Below, piece after piece: positions 24,739 through 33,825 of a stretch of 64,000 bases of DNA (positions are counted from its first letter, which is position 1; every line of letters starts with the position of its first letter). The stretch covers positions 124,001-188,000 of the IMG/VR virus record IMGVR_UViG_3300032331_003609. The stretch is one strand, 5' to 3'. The position numbers were made by a program, and so were the translations under genes. Source of the stretch: a virus. The notes below the pieces were generated by a model, which was not told where the DNA came from, did no database searches, and saw only the letters and a list, made by a program, of their open reading frames with translations.

Positions 24739-26058
24739 ATGCATAAAGAATTAGAACTGTTATTAGAAATAGAAGGATCCACTGGTGAGGGATCCCAAAA
24801 AAGAAAACAGGAGCTTATCTCCTCTAATCTAACTCCAGAATTGGAGTATATCCTATCAATCTGTTTTGATCCATTTGTTACGACAAAGCTACACAAGCTT
24901 AATTACGGGGATACAGATTCTCAAGAAAATCCAAACCTTTTCAATGAATTCGTTTCATTATGCGAGGAGCTTAAGAAAGCACCAGCGATAAACGACAATC
25001 TAAGGACCAAGGCTGAACGTTTGATTGAATCTACTGGTTATCATACAGAATTAAATAAAGTACTCGCTAAGGTGCTTACAAAGCGAATGAATATAGGGGT
25101 GGGTGCTAAACTCATTAATAAAGCAGTCGGAAAAGAACTAATTCCTGATCCTAGCCTAATGCTAGCAGAAGATGATCATAAAGCCATCGATAAATGGAAT
25201 TCTATTGTTTGTGAAGAAAAATATGATGGCGTTAGGGTTATTTGTGTAATAGAAGACCGAATTCCTAAATTCTATACTAGAGCATTCAATGAACTGAATA
25301 GCAAATTTCTTTCTAAAATAGCAAACCAACTATTAATCATTTCAGAAGGAATAGATGGTATTTTTTTCGACGGGGAGCTTACAGATTTAGACAGGAAGGG
25401 GGTTAGTGGAAAAGTTAATCAAATGTTAAAGGGATCACCAAAAGAGTCCATAGGTGACGATCTTCTTTTTAACACATTCGATATAGATCCTATTACATCT
25501 ATTAGGAACGGCAAGGGAACTACCGCATACACAGAACGTAGAGATTTATTAGAAAAGCTTTTTCAAAATACAGAAACACCTAATATAGTTTTAGCAAGAA
25601 AATGGGAAGCAAAGACCAAGGAGGAATTAATGCCAATTTATGATCAAATAGTAGCTAATGGAGGTGAAGGAGTTATTATGAAAGATCCATCCCATGTATA
25701 TGAATGTAAAAGATCTAAATCTTGGATTAAATTTAAGGAAGTAGAAGATTGTGATTTAGAAGTTACTGGTTGGTATCCCGGTGAAGGAAAAAGGGAAGGA
25801 TTTATTGGAGGATTTAATTGTAAAGATGCATCAGGGGAATATCAGGTAAAAGTTGGATCTGGATTTACAGAAGCAGATCTTATTTCTCTATCTAAAAATC
25901 CTGATTCTTTGATTGGTAGAATTGTAACATTACAATATAACGTCCCTATAGAAGATAAGAACGGTAGTAAATCTTTATTCTTACCTAGATTTATAGAAGT
26001 TAGAAGTGATAAGACAGAACCAGAAAACCTAGTAACAAGATTTAACGAAAAGAAATAA
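24739..26058 (+). CDS. 30: ATP-dependent DNA ligase
   Basis: A 439-residue ATP-dependent DNA ligase, the equivalent of T4 gp30, sealing nicks in replication, recombination and repair. The adenylation motif EEKYDGVRV places the reactive lysine at K161. Further nucleotidyltransferase motifs are GIFFDGELTD (III), EGVIMKDPSHVYECKRSKSW (IV) and WIKFKEVED (V). The N-terminal 150 residues form a helical domain (VLTKRMNIGVGAKLINKAVG) as in archaeal and T4-type ligases. A C-terminal OB fold follows (GRIVTLQYNVPIEDKNG). T4 ligase is 487 residues. It is the first gene of the replication operon and overlaps the clamp-loader start by one base. Confidence 0.93.
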   Translation: MHKELELLLEIEGSTGEGSQKRKQELISSNLTPELEYILSICFDPFVTTKLHKLNYGDTDSQENPNLFNEFVSLCEELKKAPAINDNLRTKAERLIESTGYHTELNKVLAKVLTKRMNIGVGAKLINKAVGKELIPDPSLMLAEDDHKAIDKWNSIVCEEKYDGVRVICVIEDRIPKFYTRAFNELNSKFLSKIANQLLIISEGIDGIFFDGELTDLDRKGVSGKVNQMLKGSPKESIGDDLLFNTFDIDPITSIRNGKGTTAYTERRDLLEKLFQNTETPNIVLARKWEAKTKEELMPIYDQIVANGGEGVIMKDPSHVYECKRSKSWIKFKEVEDCDLEVTGWYPGEGKREGFIGGFNCKDASGEYQVKVGSGFTEADLISLSKNPDSLIGRIVTLQYNVPIEDKNGSKSLFLPRFIEVRSDKTEPENLVTRFNEKK

Positions 26059-27002
26059 TGATCAATATTCTATTAACAGAGAAATTAAGACCAAAAGAAC
26101 TAAAGCACATGATCCTTCCAGAAAGGATTAAAGATGCTTTTCAAAACGGGCTACAGCAAAATGTTCTATTGACAGGATCACCAGGATCTGGTAAAACATC
26201 TCTTGCTAAAATATTATCTGCGGATTCTCCACGGCTTTTTATTAACGTTTCTGACGAAAGCTCGGTTGATACAGTTAGGGAAAAAATAGTAGGATTTTGT
26301 TCTACTATCTCTATTATGAACGAAGAGAATGCTATGAAGGTTGTAGTACTGGATGAGTTTGATGGTGCATCTGATCAATTCTATAAAGCCCTCAGAGGAA
26401 CAATAGAAAAATTCGCTAAGACCACTAGATTTGTTGCAACGTGTAACTGGATCAATAAAGTTCCTGCTCCGATGCAAAGTAGATTTCAGGTTTTTATTTT
26501 TGATCCAGTAAATAAGGAAGAGGAAGAAGATCTAAGGAATCAATGGAGATCCAGAATTAGATTGATCCTAACAAAGATGAATATTTCTATAGACGATAAT
26601 GCATTAAATTCTTTTGTTAAGAAATATTATCCAGATATGAGATCTGGATTGAATTGTATTCAAAGATGGCAAATTCAAGGATTAGATTCCATAACAGAAG
26701 AAAAGGTTTCTGAATCATCTTGGGATTACGAAGAACTATATGAAATGATCTTTCAAAAATTGGATCCAGTAAAAAGCTATCAGGTTATAGTTGGACAGTA
26801 CTCTAATTCAGTTGGAGAAATTATGGAATCTTTAGGAAGAGAATTCATAGAATGGGTAAAAGAAAAAAAACCCGGAAAAGTTCAGATGATTCCAGCATCT
26901 ATGATCCTTATTGCGCAGCACCAGGCTCAAAGAAACCAGGTAATTGATCCAGTTGTTAGTCTTTTGTCCTTATTCTATTCTTTACAAAAATTAACACAGT
27001 AG
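26058..27002 (+). CDS. 44: Sliding-clamp loader ATPase subunit, gp44-like
   Basis: A 314-residue AAA+ protein of the RFC/gp44 family, which with gp62 opens and loads the sliding clamp onto primed DNA. Walker A is GSPGSGKTS at 40-48. Walker B is VVVLDEFDGAS near 98. Sensor 1 is FVATCNWINKVP near 125, followed by the SRF arginine motif (MQSRFQVFIFDP). The N-terminal LTEKLRPKELKHMILPER matches the 'YRP' start of clamp loaders. It is close in size to T4 gp44 (319). It sits between ligase and guanylate kinase-like genes in one operon. Confidence 0.9.
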   Translation: MINILLTEKLRPKELKHMILPERIKDAFQNGLQQNVLLTGSPGSGKTSLAKILSADSPRLFINVSDESSVDTVREKIVGFCSTISIMNEENAMKVVVLDEFDGASDQFYKALRGTIEKFAKTTRFVATCNWINKVPAPMQSRFQVFIFDPVNKEEEEDLRNQWRSRIRLILTKMNISIDDNALNSFVKKYYPDMRSGLNCIQRWQIQGLDSITEEKVSESSWDYEELYEMIFQKLDPVKSYQVIVGQYSNSVGEIMESLGREFIEWVKEKKPGKVQMIPASMILIAQHQAQRNQVIDPVVSLLSLFYSLQKLTQ

Positions 27003-27473
27003 ATGAGAAGTAAAATAGTAATTGTTGGCAGAGGAGGTTCGGGTAAAGATTTTCTGAGAAAAAAATTCGAATCAAGAGGATTTAAATACTGTGTTTCGTG
27101 TACAAGCAGACCTATTAGGGAAAACGAAGAAGATGGAAAGGATTATAGATTTACAGACGTTCAATTTTTTGAGAATAACTTTCTTAAGTTCTATGAGATT
27201 GATGAGTTCAATGAATGGAAGTACGGAACTTTGATAGAGGATTTTGAGAATTCAAATTTATTTATTATGACCCCAAGAGGGGTTAATCACATAAAACCAG
27301 AAGACAGAGCAAATTGCTTTGTTATATTTATAGATCCGGATAAACAAACAATAAAGAAAAGACTTCTTGAAAGAAGAGACGCAGATTCAGCTGACAGAAG
27401 AATAGAAGCTGATGACAAGGATTTTTTCGAATTTTCCAACTATGATATGAGGGTAACAAATCACGATTTTTAA
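27003..27473 (+). CDS. Guanylate kinase-like nucleotide kinase
   Basis: A 156-residue P-loop kinase. The P-loop GRGGSGKD lies at 9-16. SCTSRPIRENEEDGKDYRF at 32-50 matches the guanylate-kinase 'TTRxPRxGExdGxdYxFv' signature that binds GMP or dGMP. KRLLERRDADSADRRIEADD near 120 matches the arginine-rich lid. It is shorter than cellular Gmk (about 200). It probably phosphorylates dGMP or another dNMP to supply replication, the job done in T4 by gp1, which is a different family. The start ATG directly follows the clamp-loader stop. Confidence 0.85.
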   Translation: MRSKIVIVGRGGSGKDFLRKKFESRGFKYCVSCTSRPIRENEEDGKDYRFTDVQFFENNFLKFYEIDEFNEWKYGTLIEDFENSNLFIMTPRGVNHIKPEDRANCFVIFIDPDKQTIKKRLLERRDADSADRRIEADDKDFFEFSNYDMRVTNHDF

Positions 27474-27474
27474 T

Positions 27475-28605
27475 ATGGTTAGTGTAATTATAGACGGCAA
27501 TTATCTTTTTCATAAGACCTTTGCTATATTTTCAGATTTTGGTGCTAAACAACCAGGTGAGGTTCTTTCTCAAGAAGCTGATCAGGGTATGTTTATGAGA
27601 AAGATAATGACAGATCTTTGTTATTCCCTAAATCAAATCCCGGTAAATGGACATGTAATATTTTGTAAGGATTCTAGATCTTGGAGAAAGGATTTGAAAA
27701 TAGAGAGAGCTGACTATAAAGGATCTAGGGTAAAGGACGAAAAAGTAGATTGGGGATCATTCTTTGATCTAATGGACGAATTTGGAAAATTCTTAGAATT
27801 AAGTGGATATATTTATTCTAAATCTAACGGAGCAGAAGGAGATGATTTACTTTGGTTTTGGAATCAAAAGTTGAGAGGACTAGGTCATAACGTTGTGGTA
27901 TATTCAGGAGACAAGGATAGTCATCAATTAGTTGGGTGTGAAGATACCTGGACTATATGTTGGAATGCTAATTCAAAAAATAATAAAATATTTTGCCCAA
28001 ATAATTGGAAAGAAGATTATCTTGATAAAGAAAGAGAAACGTCTATTTTTAATTTGGACTTTATAGCTGATAATGAAAAGGATAAAATAATGAATTTAAT
28101 ATCATCAGCTACATTAGAATATACTGATCCTATCAGATTGCTATTTGAAAAGATTCTAACCGGAGATAAGGGTGATGATGTTCCAAGCGTTTTTTCCTAT
28201 GAAAAAACACCAGGTAAGATTTTTAAATTGACAAAGGCAAAAGCAGAATCTATCTATGAAAGTTTTAAACAATCAGGATGGGGAAATTCTAGACTAGAAG
28301 ATGTATGGAAAGAAGTCGAGTTCCTAGATTGGATTTCTGGTTATGTTTTAAGATCTTTAAATTACACAGACAACGGAAATAATCGTAAAGAGGTATCTAA
28401 TAACTATCAAGAAAATGCACAGTTAGTTTGGTTATCAGACCAGGTAATTCCAGAGAAGGTTTTAGCTGATATGGAATTTACATACACTACTACAGATCTT
28501 GCGGTTAAACCCGTATTAATAGATAAGAAAAATTTAATTGGCAGATCGAGATGGGATCAATACGAAGCTCCTTCTGCATTTAATCCTTTTAAGAGTTTTA
28601 AATAA
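27475..28605 (+). CDS. rnh: 5'-3' exonuclease / RNase H (FEN-type)
   Basis: A 376-residue FEN-family nuclease like T4 RNase H, removing RNA primers and flaps from lagging-strand fragments. Acidic metal-binding motifs are IIDGNYLFHKTF (D7), GAEGDDLLWFW near 121, SGDKDSHQLVG near 143 and ILTGDKGDDVPS near 227, the last leading into the helix-hairpin-helix-like region. Its length exceeds T4 RNase H (305) because of a C-terminal extension. It overlaps the next gene by one base. The organisation ligase, gp44, kinase, RNase H, gp62-like forms one replication transcription unit. Confidence 0.88.
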   Translation: MVSVIIDGNYLFHKTFAIFSDFGAKQPGEVLSQEADQGMFMRKIMTDLCYSLNQIPVNGHVIFCKDSRSWRKDLKIERADYKGSRVKDEKVDWGSFFDLMDEFGKFLELSGYIYSKSNGAEGDDLLWFWNQKLRGLGHNVVVYSGDKDSHQLVGCEDTWTICWNANSKNNKIFCPNNWKEDYLDKERETSIFNLDFIADNEKDKIMNLISSATLEYTDPIRLLFEKILTGDKGDDVPSVFSYEKTPGKIFKLTKAKAESIYESFKQSGWGNSRLEDVWKEVEFLDWISGYVLRSLNYTDNGNNRKEVSNNYQENAQLVWLSDQVIPEKVLADMEFTYTTTDLAVKPVLIDKKNLIGRSRWDQYEAPSAFNPFKSFK

Positions 28606-29003
28606 TGGAATTATTCGACATTTTAAAAGCATTTTTTGATGATGAAAAATGGAAAGAAGTATCTAGTTATGACAAATCTAGGAATTTCTTTATGATCAAC
28701 AGAATGATGGGAATTGCATTTCCTTTACAGTCCAATGCGTTTAATAACACTAAAATAGATCCAGTTTCAGTGGTAGATTACTGGAAAGAAGCATTAAGCA
28801 CCAAATATAAAGCGCCTCCAGGATGGTTTTTTACTTCAACTAAGAAGAAAGAAAAATCCGAATCATTTTCCCCAGAAGAAGAGGTTTCAGAATTTATTAG
28901 ATTTAGGTATGAAATTTCCAGTAGAGAAATCAAGGATCTAGGTAAATATTTTCCAAAGCAGTTTAAAGAATTTTCTAAATCGATTAAAGATCTACTAGGT
29001 TAG
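28605..29003 (+). CDS. 62: Probable clamp-loader small subunit, gp62-like
   Basis: A 132-residue protein. The pattern SRNFFMINRMMGIAFPLQSN, then AFNNTKIDP, a basic KYKAPPGWFFTSTKKK and a final RYEISSREIKDLGKYFPKQF resembles the divergent gp62-type clamp-loader subunits of T4-like phages, in which 'F-x-x-N-R', 'N-x-x-x-x-D' and a C-terminal 'S-x-R-E' helix recur. It is shorter than T4 gp62 (187). Position as the last gene of the operon containing gp44 supports this. The call is by pattern and context, so only moderately sure. Confidence 0.55.
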   Translation: MELFDILKAFFDDEKWKEVSSYDKSRNFFMINRMMGIAFPLQSNAFNNTKIDPVSVVDYWKEALSTKYKAPPGWFFTSTKKKEKSESFSPEEEVSEFIRFRYEISSREIKDLGKYFPKQFKEFSKSIKDLLG

Positions 29004-29021
29004 TACTGCTTATTTTCTGCG

Positions 29022-29030
29022 GATATATAA
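29022..29030 (+). promoter_or_regulatory. Late promoter GATATATAA
   Basis: GATATATAA begins 27 nt before the ATG at 29049, between the replication operon and a late structural gene. Confidence 0.7.
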
Positions 29031-29048
29031 GTAAAGTATCAACCAGAA

Positions 29049-29975
29049 ATGACAGAACTAACAGAATTAAATCTACAATCCATTTTAAATTCGCCGGATT
29101 ATAGGTTATCAACAGAAAAGAATTTTAACCAAATACAGGAAGCTATAGATTTGCTTCAATCTGCATTTGGTATTCAATTCGAGCCCAATCCCGCTATAAA
29201 TTCACAAAATGCATCATTTGCAATAGGGGTGCTAAAGGGTAATTCAGTTAAACTTCCACTAACAGGAGCAACTAAGATTAGTCTAGATGGAACAAACGGG
29301 GGAATAACTGGATCTTCTATAAATGTTTCTAAAAATTCTTATGTTGGTGGAGATCTTTTGCTTTATAATGATTCTGGTAGTGACGGTAGAATTAAATTCT
29401 CGGTGGACAAAGTTAATGATGAGATTAAGGTACCAGAGGTTGGTCAAATAAGATTTACAGGTAGCGCATTTCAGGGATATGCAGTTCAAGATGAGGTTTC
29501 TTCTAAATTTTCTTTCACTATAGGATCTACAGGAAGTGGAAATTTCACATTATCTTATGCTGGGTCTGCGATTTTAACAATAGCTTGGCAAGGAACAGCG
29601 CATTCAACCGCTAATAAAATAGTTTCTGAAATAGCAGATCTCTCTGATATAGCAAATGCAAACGGACCGGCAATAAAGGCATCATCTTCAATAAATACAG
29701 TAACCATCGAATCGTTACCTGGATTTGCATCAGCAATGAATAGTGTTGCAGTTTCAGTATCTGCTTCGGGTATGACAATTACGCCTTCCTCAGGTAATAT
29801 GACGGGAGGTATAGATGGAACAGCGAGATGGGTAAATTTCTTTAACGGTGAAACTGTTCTTTACACACCGGGTACACCTAGTAGTTGGAATGGTACAGCA
29901 CCTACAACCTTACAAGGAGCTATAGACAGATTAGCGGCATTAGTTAAAACATTAAACAGCGGAACCGGGGCTTAA
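29049..29975 (+). CDS. Late structural protein, fibre- or decoration-like
   Basis: A 308-residue protein under a late promoter. The N-terminus is helical (STEKNFNQIQEAIDLLQSAF). Then come beta-rich segments with many Ser, Gly and Thr (GDLLLYNDSGSDGRIKFSVD; FSFTIGSTGSGNFTLSYAGS; SVAVSVSASGMTITPSSGNM). The C-terminus is helical (LQGAIDRLAALVKTLNSGTG). This layout is usual for trimeric fibre or whisker proteins and head-decoration proteins. No specific family is recognised. Confidence 0.65.
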   Translation: MTELTELNLQSILNSPDYRLSTEKNFNQIQEAIDLLQSAFGIQFEPNPAINSQNASFAIGVLKGNSVKLPLTGATKISLDGTNGGITGSSINVSKNSYVGGDLLLYNDSGSDGRIKFSVDKVNDEIKVPEVGQIRFTGSAFQGYAVQDEVSSKFSFTIGSTGSGNFTLSYAGSAILTIAWQGTAHSTANKIVSEIADLSDIANANGPAIKASSSINTVTIESLPGFASAMNSVAVSVSASGMTITPSSGNMTGGIDGTARWVNFFNGETVLYTPGTPSSWNGTAPTTLQGAIDRLAALVKTLNSGTGA

Positions 29976-30008
29976 TATTTAAATAGCAAAATAAACGACA
30001 GTACTAAT

Positions 30009-30539
30009 ATGTCTAAATTAACAGAGGTAGATAAAAAAATAATAGATGGTGTAATATCATCTATTGACTGGGGTCAAATAGTTAAATTCTATAAGATACT
30101 AGACAGAAGAATCGGATATGAGCAGGTTAGAATAAAAGGCATAGAAAGAAGTTCTAAAATAACAATAGATTCTGCAAAAGAAGAATTGTACAAGGTTTTA
30201 GAATATGTTATTGAAGGGGATATCCCCGAAATGTCATATGGACCTTGGGCAATTATTTGGGTTAATGGAGAATGGGAAATTATAGAGAGCATACAGGTGA
30301 ACGAAGACGAACCTGCTGAAGAAATTCAAATCCCTATTATGGAATCTAAACTTCAGGTTCATTTTGTACCACAGAGTGTAACAATGAAAGAAGAAGTTGA
30401 TTTTCCCCAAGAATTTTTTCAGATGGATGATATGATAGTTTTAGAAGGAAGACTTAAAGAATGCGTTGAAGAAGAAGATTATGTACTAGCTGGAAAGATA
30501 AGGGACGTTCTTGATGAACTTAATAAAAGAAAAAAATGA
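30009..30539 (+). CDS. Unknown protein with C-terminal UVR-like motif
   Basis: A 176-residue acidic protein. Residues 1-100 include WGQIVKFYKILDRRIGYEQV and a beta segment SYGPWAIIWVNGEWEIIE. The last 30 residues (LEGRLKECVEEEDYVLAGKI, then RDVLDELNKRK) match the UVR motif found at the C-termini of UvrB, UvrC and ClpC, a helical hairpin for protein-protein contact. It overlaps the next gene by 4 nt (ATGA). The function is unknown; an adaptor role is possible. Confidence 0.65.
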   Translation: MSKLTEVDKKIIDGVISSIDWGQIVKFYKILDRRIGYEQVRIKGIERSSKITIDSAKEELYKVLEYVIEGDIPEMSYGPWAIIWVNGEWEIIESIQVNEDEPAEEIQIPIMESKLQVHFVPQSVTMKEEVDFPQEFFQMDDMIVLEGRLKECVEEEDYVLAGKIRDVLDELNKRKK

Positions 30540-31459
30540 GCATTAAAAAATTAAACGAGCAATTTGCTCAGACATTTAGCGGTGATGGATTTAATAGCTC
30601 TAATGGGGTTTTTAAAGTTAAGTATAAGGCTTTTGATGATTTATCAAAAGCTAAAGGAAGAGAAATAAATCCTTATGACCATATTAAAGGTGAAGAGTAT
30701 CAAATAGGTGATATAGTTTTAGCAAGGCTAAGTGGAAATAGCAAAAAGAAGAGGATAAAAGCTGAAGTTATATCATCAATAAGAACTGATGATGGTAAAG
30801 GAACTGAATTTAAAATCAGAAGTTTAGTATCAAAAAAGATTTACACTGTTCCTTCGTATGCCCTTGATTTTTATGAGGACAGAGGACATAGGGGCGGAAG
30901 TCATTCCGGAGCTAGTACTATTAGCAATAAAGAAAAATTCCTAAACTCGTTGAAATACAATAATGGTAATTTTATTTGGGGATCTTTAGAATCTAAAAAT
31001 AATAATATGAGAACTGATATGCTATTAAAAGAAGGTGATTCTGTTTCGGAAAGACCTAGCATCATAGATCCTTCTATAAATGTTGTACTAATAGATACCA
31101 ATCATCCGGACTATAATCTTCATATAGAGAATTTTAAAAAGCTTGGAGGTATTTACACTATCCCAGAGAATAAAAGTATTTATATACACAAAGAAGATCC
31201 TAATTTTTCTAAATTCAATGATAACCATTTAACTGTTATAGAAGCAGTAGAAATTGCAAAGATGCTATCTAAAGAATCATCTGTTGACGAAAAATATAGT
31301 GACGTCCTTGCTGCTCAAATTCTAAGAAACAAAGGACACAAGGATGCATATAAGATTATAGCTTCCAATTTTTTAAAGAAGCATGGAATTTCTTACGGGG
31401 AGGCAGTTGACGAATTAGCGCCCTCTATGAAAAACCATCTACCAGAAAAAGAAATGTAA
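30536..31459 (+). CDS. Hypothetical protein
   Basis: A 307-residue protein. Residues about 50-115 look like a small beta domain (YQIGDIVLARLSG; RIKAEVISSI; IYTVPSYALDFYED), similar to KOW/SH3-like folds. A Gly/Ser/His-rich linker follows. The C-terminal half has NVVLIDTNHPDYNLHIENFK and HLTVIEAVEIAKMLSKES. The latter is reminiscent of a metallopeptidase helix, but it lacks a second histidine in HExxH spacing, so no protease call is made. It overlaps both neighbours by 1-4 nt. Confidence 0.6.
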   Translation: MSIKKLNEQFAQTFSGDGFNSSNGVFKVKYKAFDDLSKAKGREINPYDHIKGEEYQIGDIVLARLSGNSKKKRIKAEVISSIRTDDGKGTEFKIRSLVSKKIYTVPSYALDFYEDRGHRGGSHSGASTISNKEKFLNSLKYNNGNFIWGSLESKNNNMRTDMLLKEGDSVSERPSIIDPSINVVLIDTNHPDYNLHIENFKKLGGIYTIPENKSIYIHKEDPNFSKFNDNHLTVIEAVEIAKMLSKESSVDEKYSDVLAAQILRNKGHKDAYKIIASNFLKKHGISYGEAVDELAPSMKNHLPEKEM

Positions 31460-32163
31460 TGTCCATTGATAGAATAAGAAGAATACCATTCCCAGAAAAT
31501 ATAACTAATAATAATTCTCTCACTATTGATTCAGAAAAATTTAAAAACAGAGATATCGGGGAGTACAGTAAATTTGTCAATAAGCATTCTAATGAATCAT
31601 TTATAGTTTGTGCATGTGGCGTTTCTCTAAACGATTATGACAATTTTGATAACCACATAACTATTGGGGTAAATGATGCAGGTAAGAAAGTCTGGTGTAA
31701 ATATCTGGTTGTAGTTAACGAGCCAAGCACCTTTAAATTTAAAAGATGGCCAGACGTTCAAAGTAATAACTCAGAATTTGTTTTTACCCACATGAAAACT
31801 TTACCTATTGATAATCCGGAAGGAAGAATAATAAAGGTAAATCTCGGAAAATATGAAGGCGTAGATCTAGACAATTATGGATTTATAGATTACACTACCA
31901 ATTCACCATATATGGCTATAGTTATAGCATATCAAATGGGAGCTAGAAAAATAGCATTGGTTGGAGTCGATTTTACAATGAATCACTTCTTTGGTGAAAC
32001 AGGAAAACACCAGATAATGAGAGAAATAGAGAGGGTGAAGGAACAATATTCGGTTCTTGGAAAAGCATTAACGGAAAAAGGTATTAAAATAGCAAACCTG
32101 TCAAAAGACAGTCTTATTGAGTCGTGGCCCAAAATGACACTGCAAGAATTCGAAACTATATAG
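31459..32163 (+). CDS. DUF115/MptE-like or glycosyltransferase-like protein
   Basis: A 234-residue protein resembling the DUF115 group (MAF flagellin glycosylation factors, MptE) and Campylobacter-type sialyltransferases. The visible pattern is SFIVCACGVSLNDYD near residue 48, HITIGVNDAGKKVWCKYLVV (the 'GvNda' segment), and SPYMAIVIAYQMGARKIALV followed by GVDFT, the hallmark 'A-x-x-x-A-x-x-x-G-x-[R/K]-x-I-x-L-x-G-x-D-F'. These proteins transfer activated sugars or bind nucleotide. The gene lies away from the main glycan locus. Its specific reaction is unknown. Confidence 0.65.
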   Translation: MSIDRIRRIPFPENITNNNSLTIDSEKFKNRDIGEYSKFVNKHSNESFIVCACGVSLNDYDNFDNHITIGVNDAGKKVWCKYLVVVNEPSTFKFKRWPDVQSNNSEFVFTHMKTLPIDNPEGRIIKVNLGKYEGVDLDNYGFIDYTTNSPYMAIVIAYQMGARKIALVGVDFTMNHFFGETGKHQIMREIERVKEQYSVLGKALTEKGIKIANLSKDSLIESWPKMTLQEFETI

Positions 32164-32184
32164 GGTTTAAAAATTATAATACTT

Positions 32185-32952
32185 ATGAGCGATCAAAAGA
32201 CGGGATTATTAATAAGATTTCCCCTAAGCCCAAAGAAAGGAAAAAAATCCACATACACAGTTTCTTTCTACGGCTTTATGGAAAGAAAAATAGCTGAGGG
32301 AATTAATCTGGGGTACAAATGTTTTATCTTCGAAGTATCTGACGATGATTTCGATGTCCTTGATTTTGAGGTACATGGGGATATTAGACAATCCTTAAAT
32401 TCTTACATACGGGAAGGAATAAGATTGGCAATCTATATAAAGGTAAAAAAATATCTAACATCCGATTCTATTGACGAAATAAATGAAGCACACAGTCAAA
32501 TAACTACGTGCTTGAATTTTGTTAAAAACTTTACTATATCAGATCCTCAAGAATTTCCTATCATTTTACATGTTGGAGGTGCTAAAGGGGATAGGAGAGG
32601 TACCATGGAAGATTTTTGTAAAAAAATAGAAAAATTATTTAATCCAGACGATATCCTGAGTCTTGCTGTTGTTAATGACGAGAAGCCAAGTCTTTTCTCG
32701 GTCAAAGATCTTCTTCCCGGCGTATTTTATAAAATAAGAATTCCTATAGTTTTTAGATCAACGTCATATCCAACTAATCAAGGGAACCTGACACTTAATG
32801 AATCACTATTCCTAGCAGCTTCCACGTGGAAGAGAACGATCAATCCTATTTTTGTTTACCTTCCAGGGAACACCCAAATCAACGGGGATCAAACTAAGCC
32901 ATTTGGTTTAGAATTAGATTTTGTCTTTGATAACAGATTACCCGAACCATAG
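32185..32952 (+). CDS. UvsE/UvdE-like TIM-barrel protein (divergent)
   Basis: A 255-residue protein with features of UV-damage endonuclease (UvsE). These are FPIILHVGGAKGDRRGTMED (compare the family's 'H-x-GG-x-x-GD-K'), VVNDEKPSLFSVKDLL (compare 'ENDDK-x-Y'), PIVFRSTSYPTNQGNLTLNE in place of the usual 'P-x-x-x-D-x-HH', and ASTWKRTINPIFVYLPG in the final strand. Several canonical metal ligands (the Glu of ENDD, the HH pair) are not visible. It may be a specialised or inactive relative. The neighbouring Fpg/Nei glycosylase and exonuclease support a repair role. Family call tentative. Confidence 0.5.
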   Translation: MSDQKTGLLIRFPLSPKKGKKSTYTVSFYGFMERKIAEGINLGYKCFIFEVSDDDFDVLDFEVHGDIRQSLNSYIREGIRLAIYIKVKKYLTSDSIDEINEAHSQITTCLNFVKNFTISDPQEFPIILHVGGAKGDRRGTMEDFCKKIEKLFNPDDILSLAVVNDEKPSLFSVKDLLPGVFYKIRIPIVFRSTSYPTNQGNLTLNESLFLAASTWKRTINPIFVYLPGNTQINGDQTKPFGLELDFVFDNRLPEP

Positions 32953-32986
32953 CATTTTATTGTCTCGAGGATTTCTTTTATATTTG
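32953..32986 (+). promoter_or_regulatory. Bipartite early/middle promoter (copy 3)
   Basis: CATTTTAT at 32953 (a shorter T run than the other copies) and TATATTTG at 32979-32986, again 26 nt start to start. It ends 17 nt before the ATG at 33004 and drives the glycosylase and exonuclease genes. Confidence 0.65.
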
Positions 32987-33003
32987 TGAAAACAAATAAG
33001 GAT

Positions 33004-33825
33004 ATGCCTGAAATCAGCGAAGTAAGAATAATGTCAGACTTTATCAATAAAGTCTCTTCTAAGGTTGACTATTTTATTGGGATCTCTAAAAACCCAGAGC
33101 ACAAAAGCAAAACAATTCTAGTTATTCCGTTTGACCATTTTCAGATTAAAGCATATTCCAGGGGAAAGGAATTGATGATTCGGTTTATAAATCTGGATTT
33201 TTCATATTCTGACATAACCGATTCTAAGCCCCTAGTTTTTACCATGGGTATGAGTGGCAACTGGAATTATTCAAAGAATATGTTTGAAATACCTAAGCAC
33301 ACACATTTTATGATTATGGGTTCTGATGGTAGTGTATTAGGAATGAATGATGTCAGAAGATTTGCCCGTTGGGATTGGCGCAGCTGGAATTCTGAAAGGG
33401 GTCATGATCCTGTTCAGGAGACAGAACTTTTTAAAAAAAATATCTTAGAAAATTTAATGAAGGACAGGGTATTTCAAAAACCTATCTTTGAAGTCATGAT
33501 GAATCAAAAATATTTCAACGGGGTTGGAAATTATCTAAGAGCTGAGATTCTGGGTAGGATAGATTTAGATCCGAGAATATCTGCTAGTGATTATATTACT
33601 CGAGCGGGAGATAAATTTTTTAATATGACAGAAAAAATAATTGTTGAATCATATGAACTTGGGGGAGGTCAATTTAAGGACTGGTATAATCAAGCAGATT
33701 TAGAAAAAAAGAAAAGTAAAGAATTTCAAGCATGGATGCAATTCTATTTCAATAAAGATAGTTGCGTTCCTATCAAAGATAAAAACGATCGTAATTTTTG
33801 GATTGATAAAAAATGGCTAATATGA
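33004..33825 (+). CDS. Fpg/Nei-type DNA glycosylase
   Basis: A 273-residue base-excision repair glycosylase/AP lyase. The start at ATG 33004 is fixed by chemistry: the family's catalytic proline is residue 2, and MPEISEVR fits 'MPE[G/L]PEV'. An earlier in-frame GTG at 32986 overlaps the promoter and is rejected. RGKELMIRF near residue 54 carries the conserved lysine. QKYFNGVGNYLRAEILGRID near 168 is the helix-two-turn-helix DNA-binding motif. The C-terminus (FYFNKDSCVPIKDKNDRNFW) lacks the four-cysteine zinc finger, so it is a zincless type. It overlaps the exonuclease gene by 13 nt. Confidence 0.88.
   Translation: MPEISEVRIMSDFINKVSSKVDYFIGISKNPEHKSKTILVIPFDHFQIKAYSRGKELMIRFINLDFSYSDITDSKPLVFTMGMSGNWNYSKNMFEIPKHTHFMIMGSDGSVLGMNDVRRFARWDWRSWNSERGHDPVQETELFKKNILENLMKDRVFQKPIFEVMMNQKYFNGVGNYLRAEILGRIDLDPRISASDYITRAGDKFFNMTEKIIVESYELGGGQFKDWYNQADLEKKKSKEFQAWMQFYFNKDSCVPIKDKNDRNFWIDKKWLI

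Noticed and set aside
30536-31459. HLTVIEAVEIA considered as a metalloprotease HExxH motif
   Set aside because: The required His-Glu-x-x-His spacing is absent.
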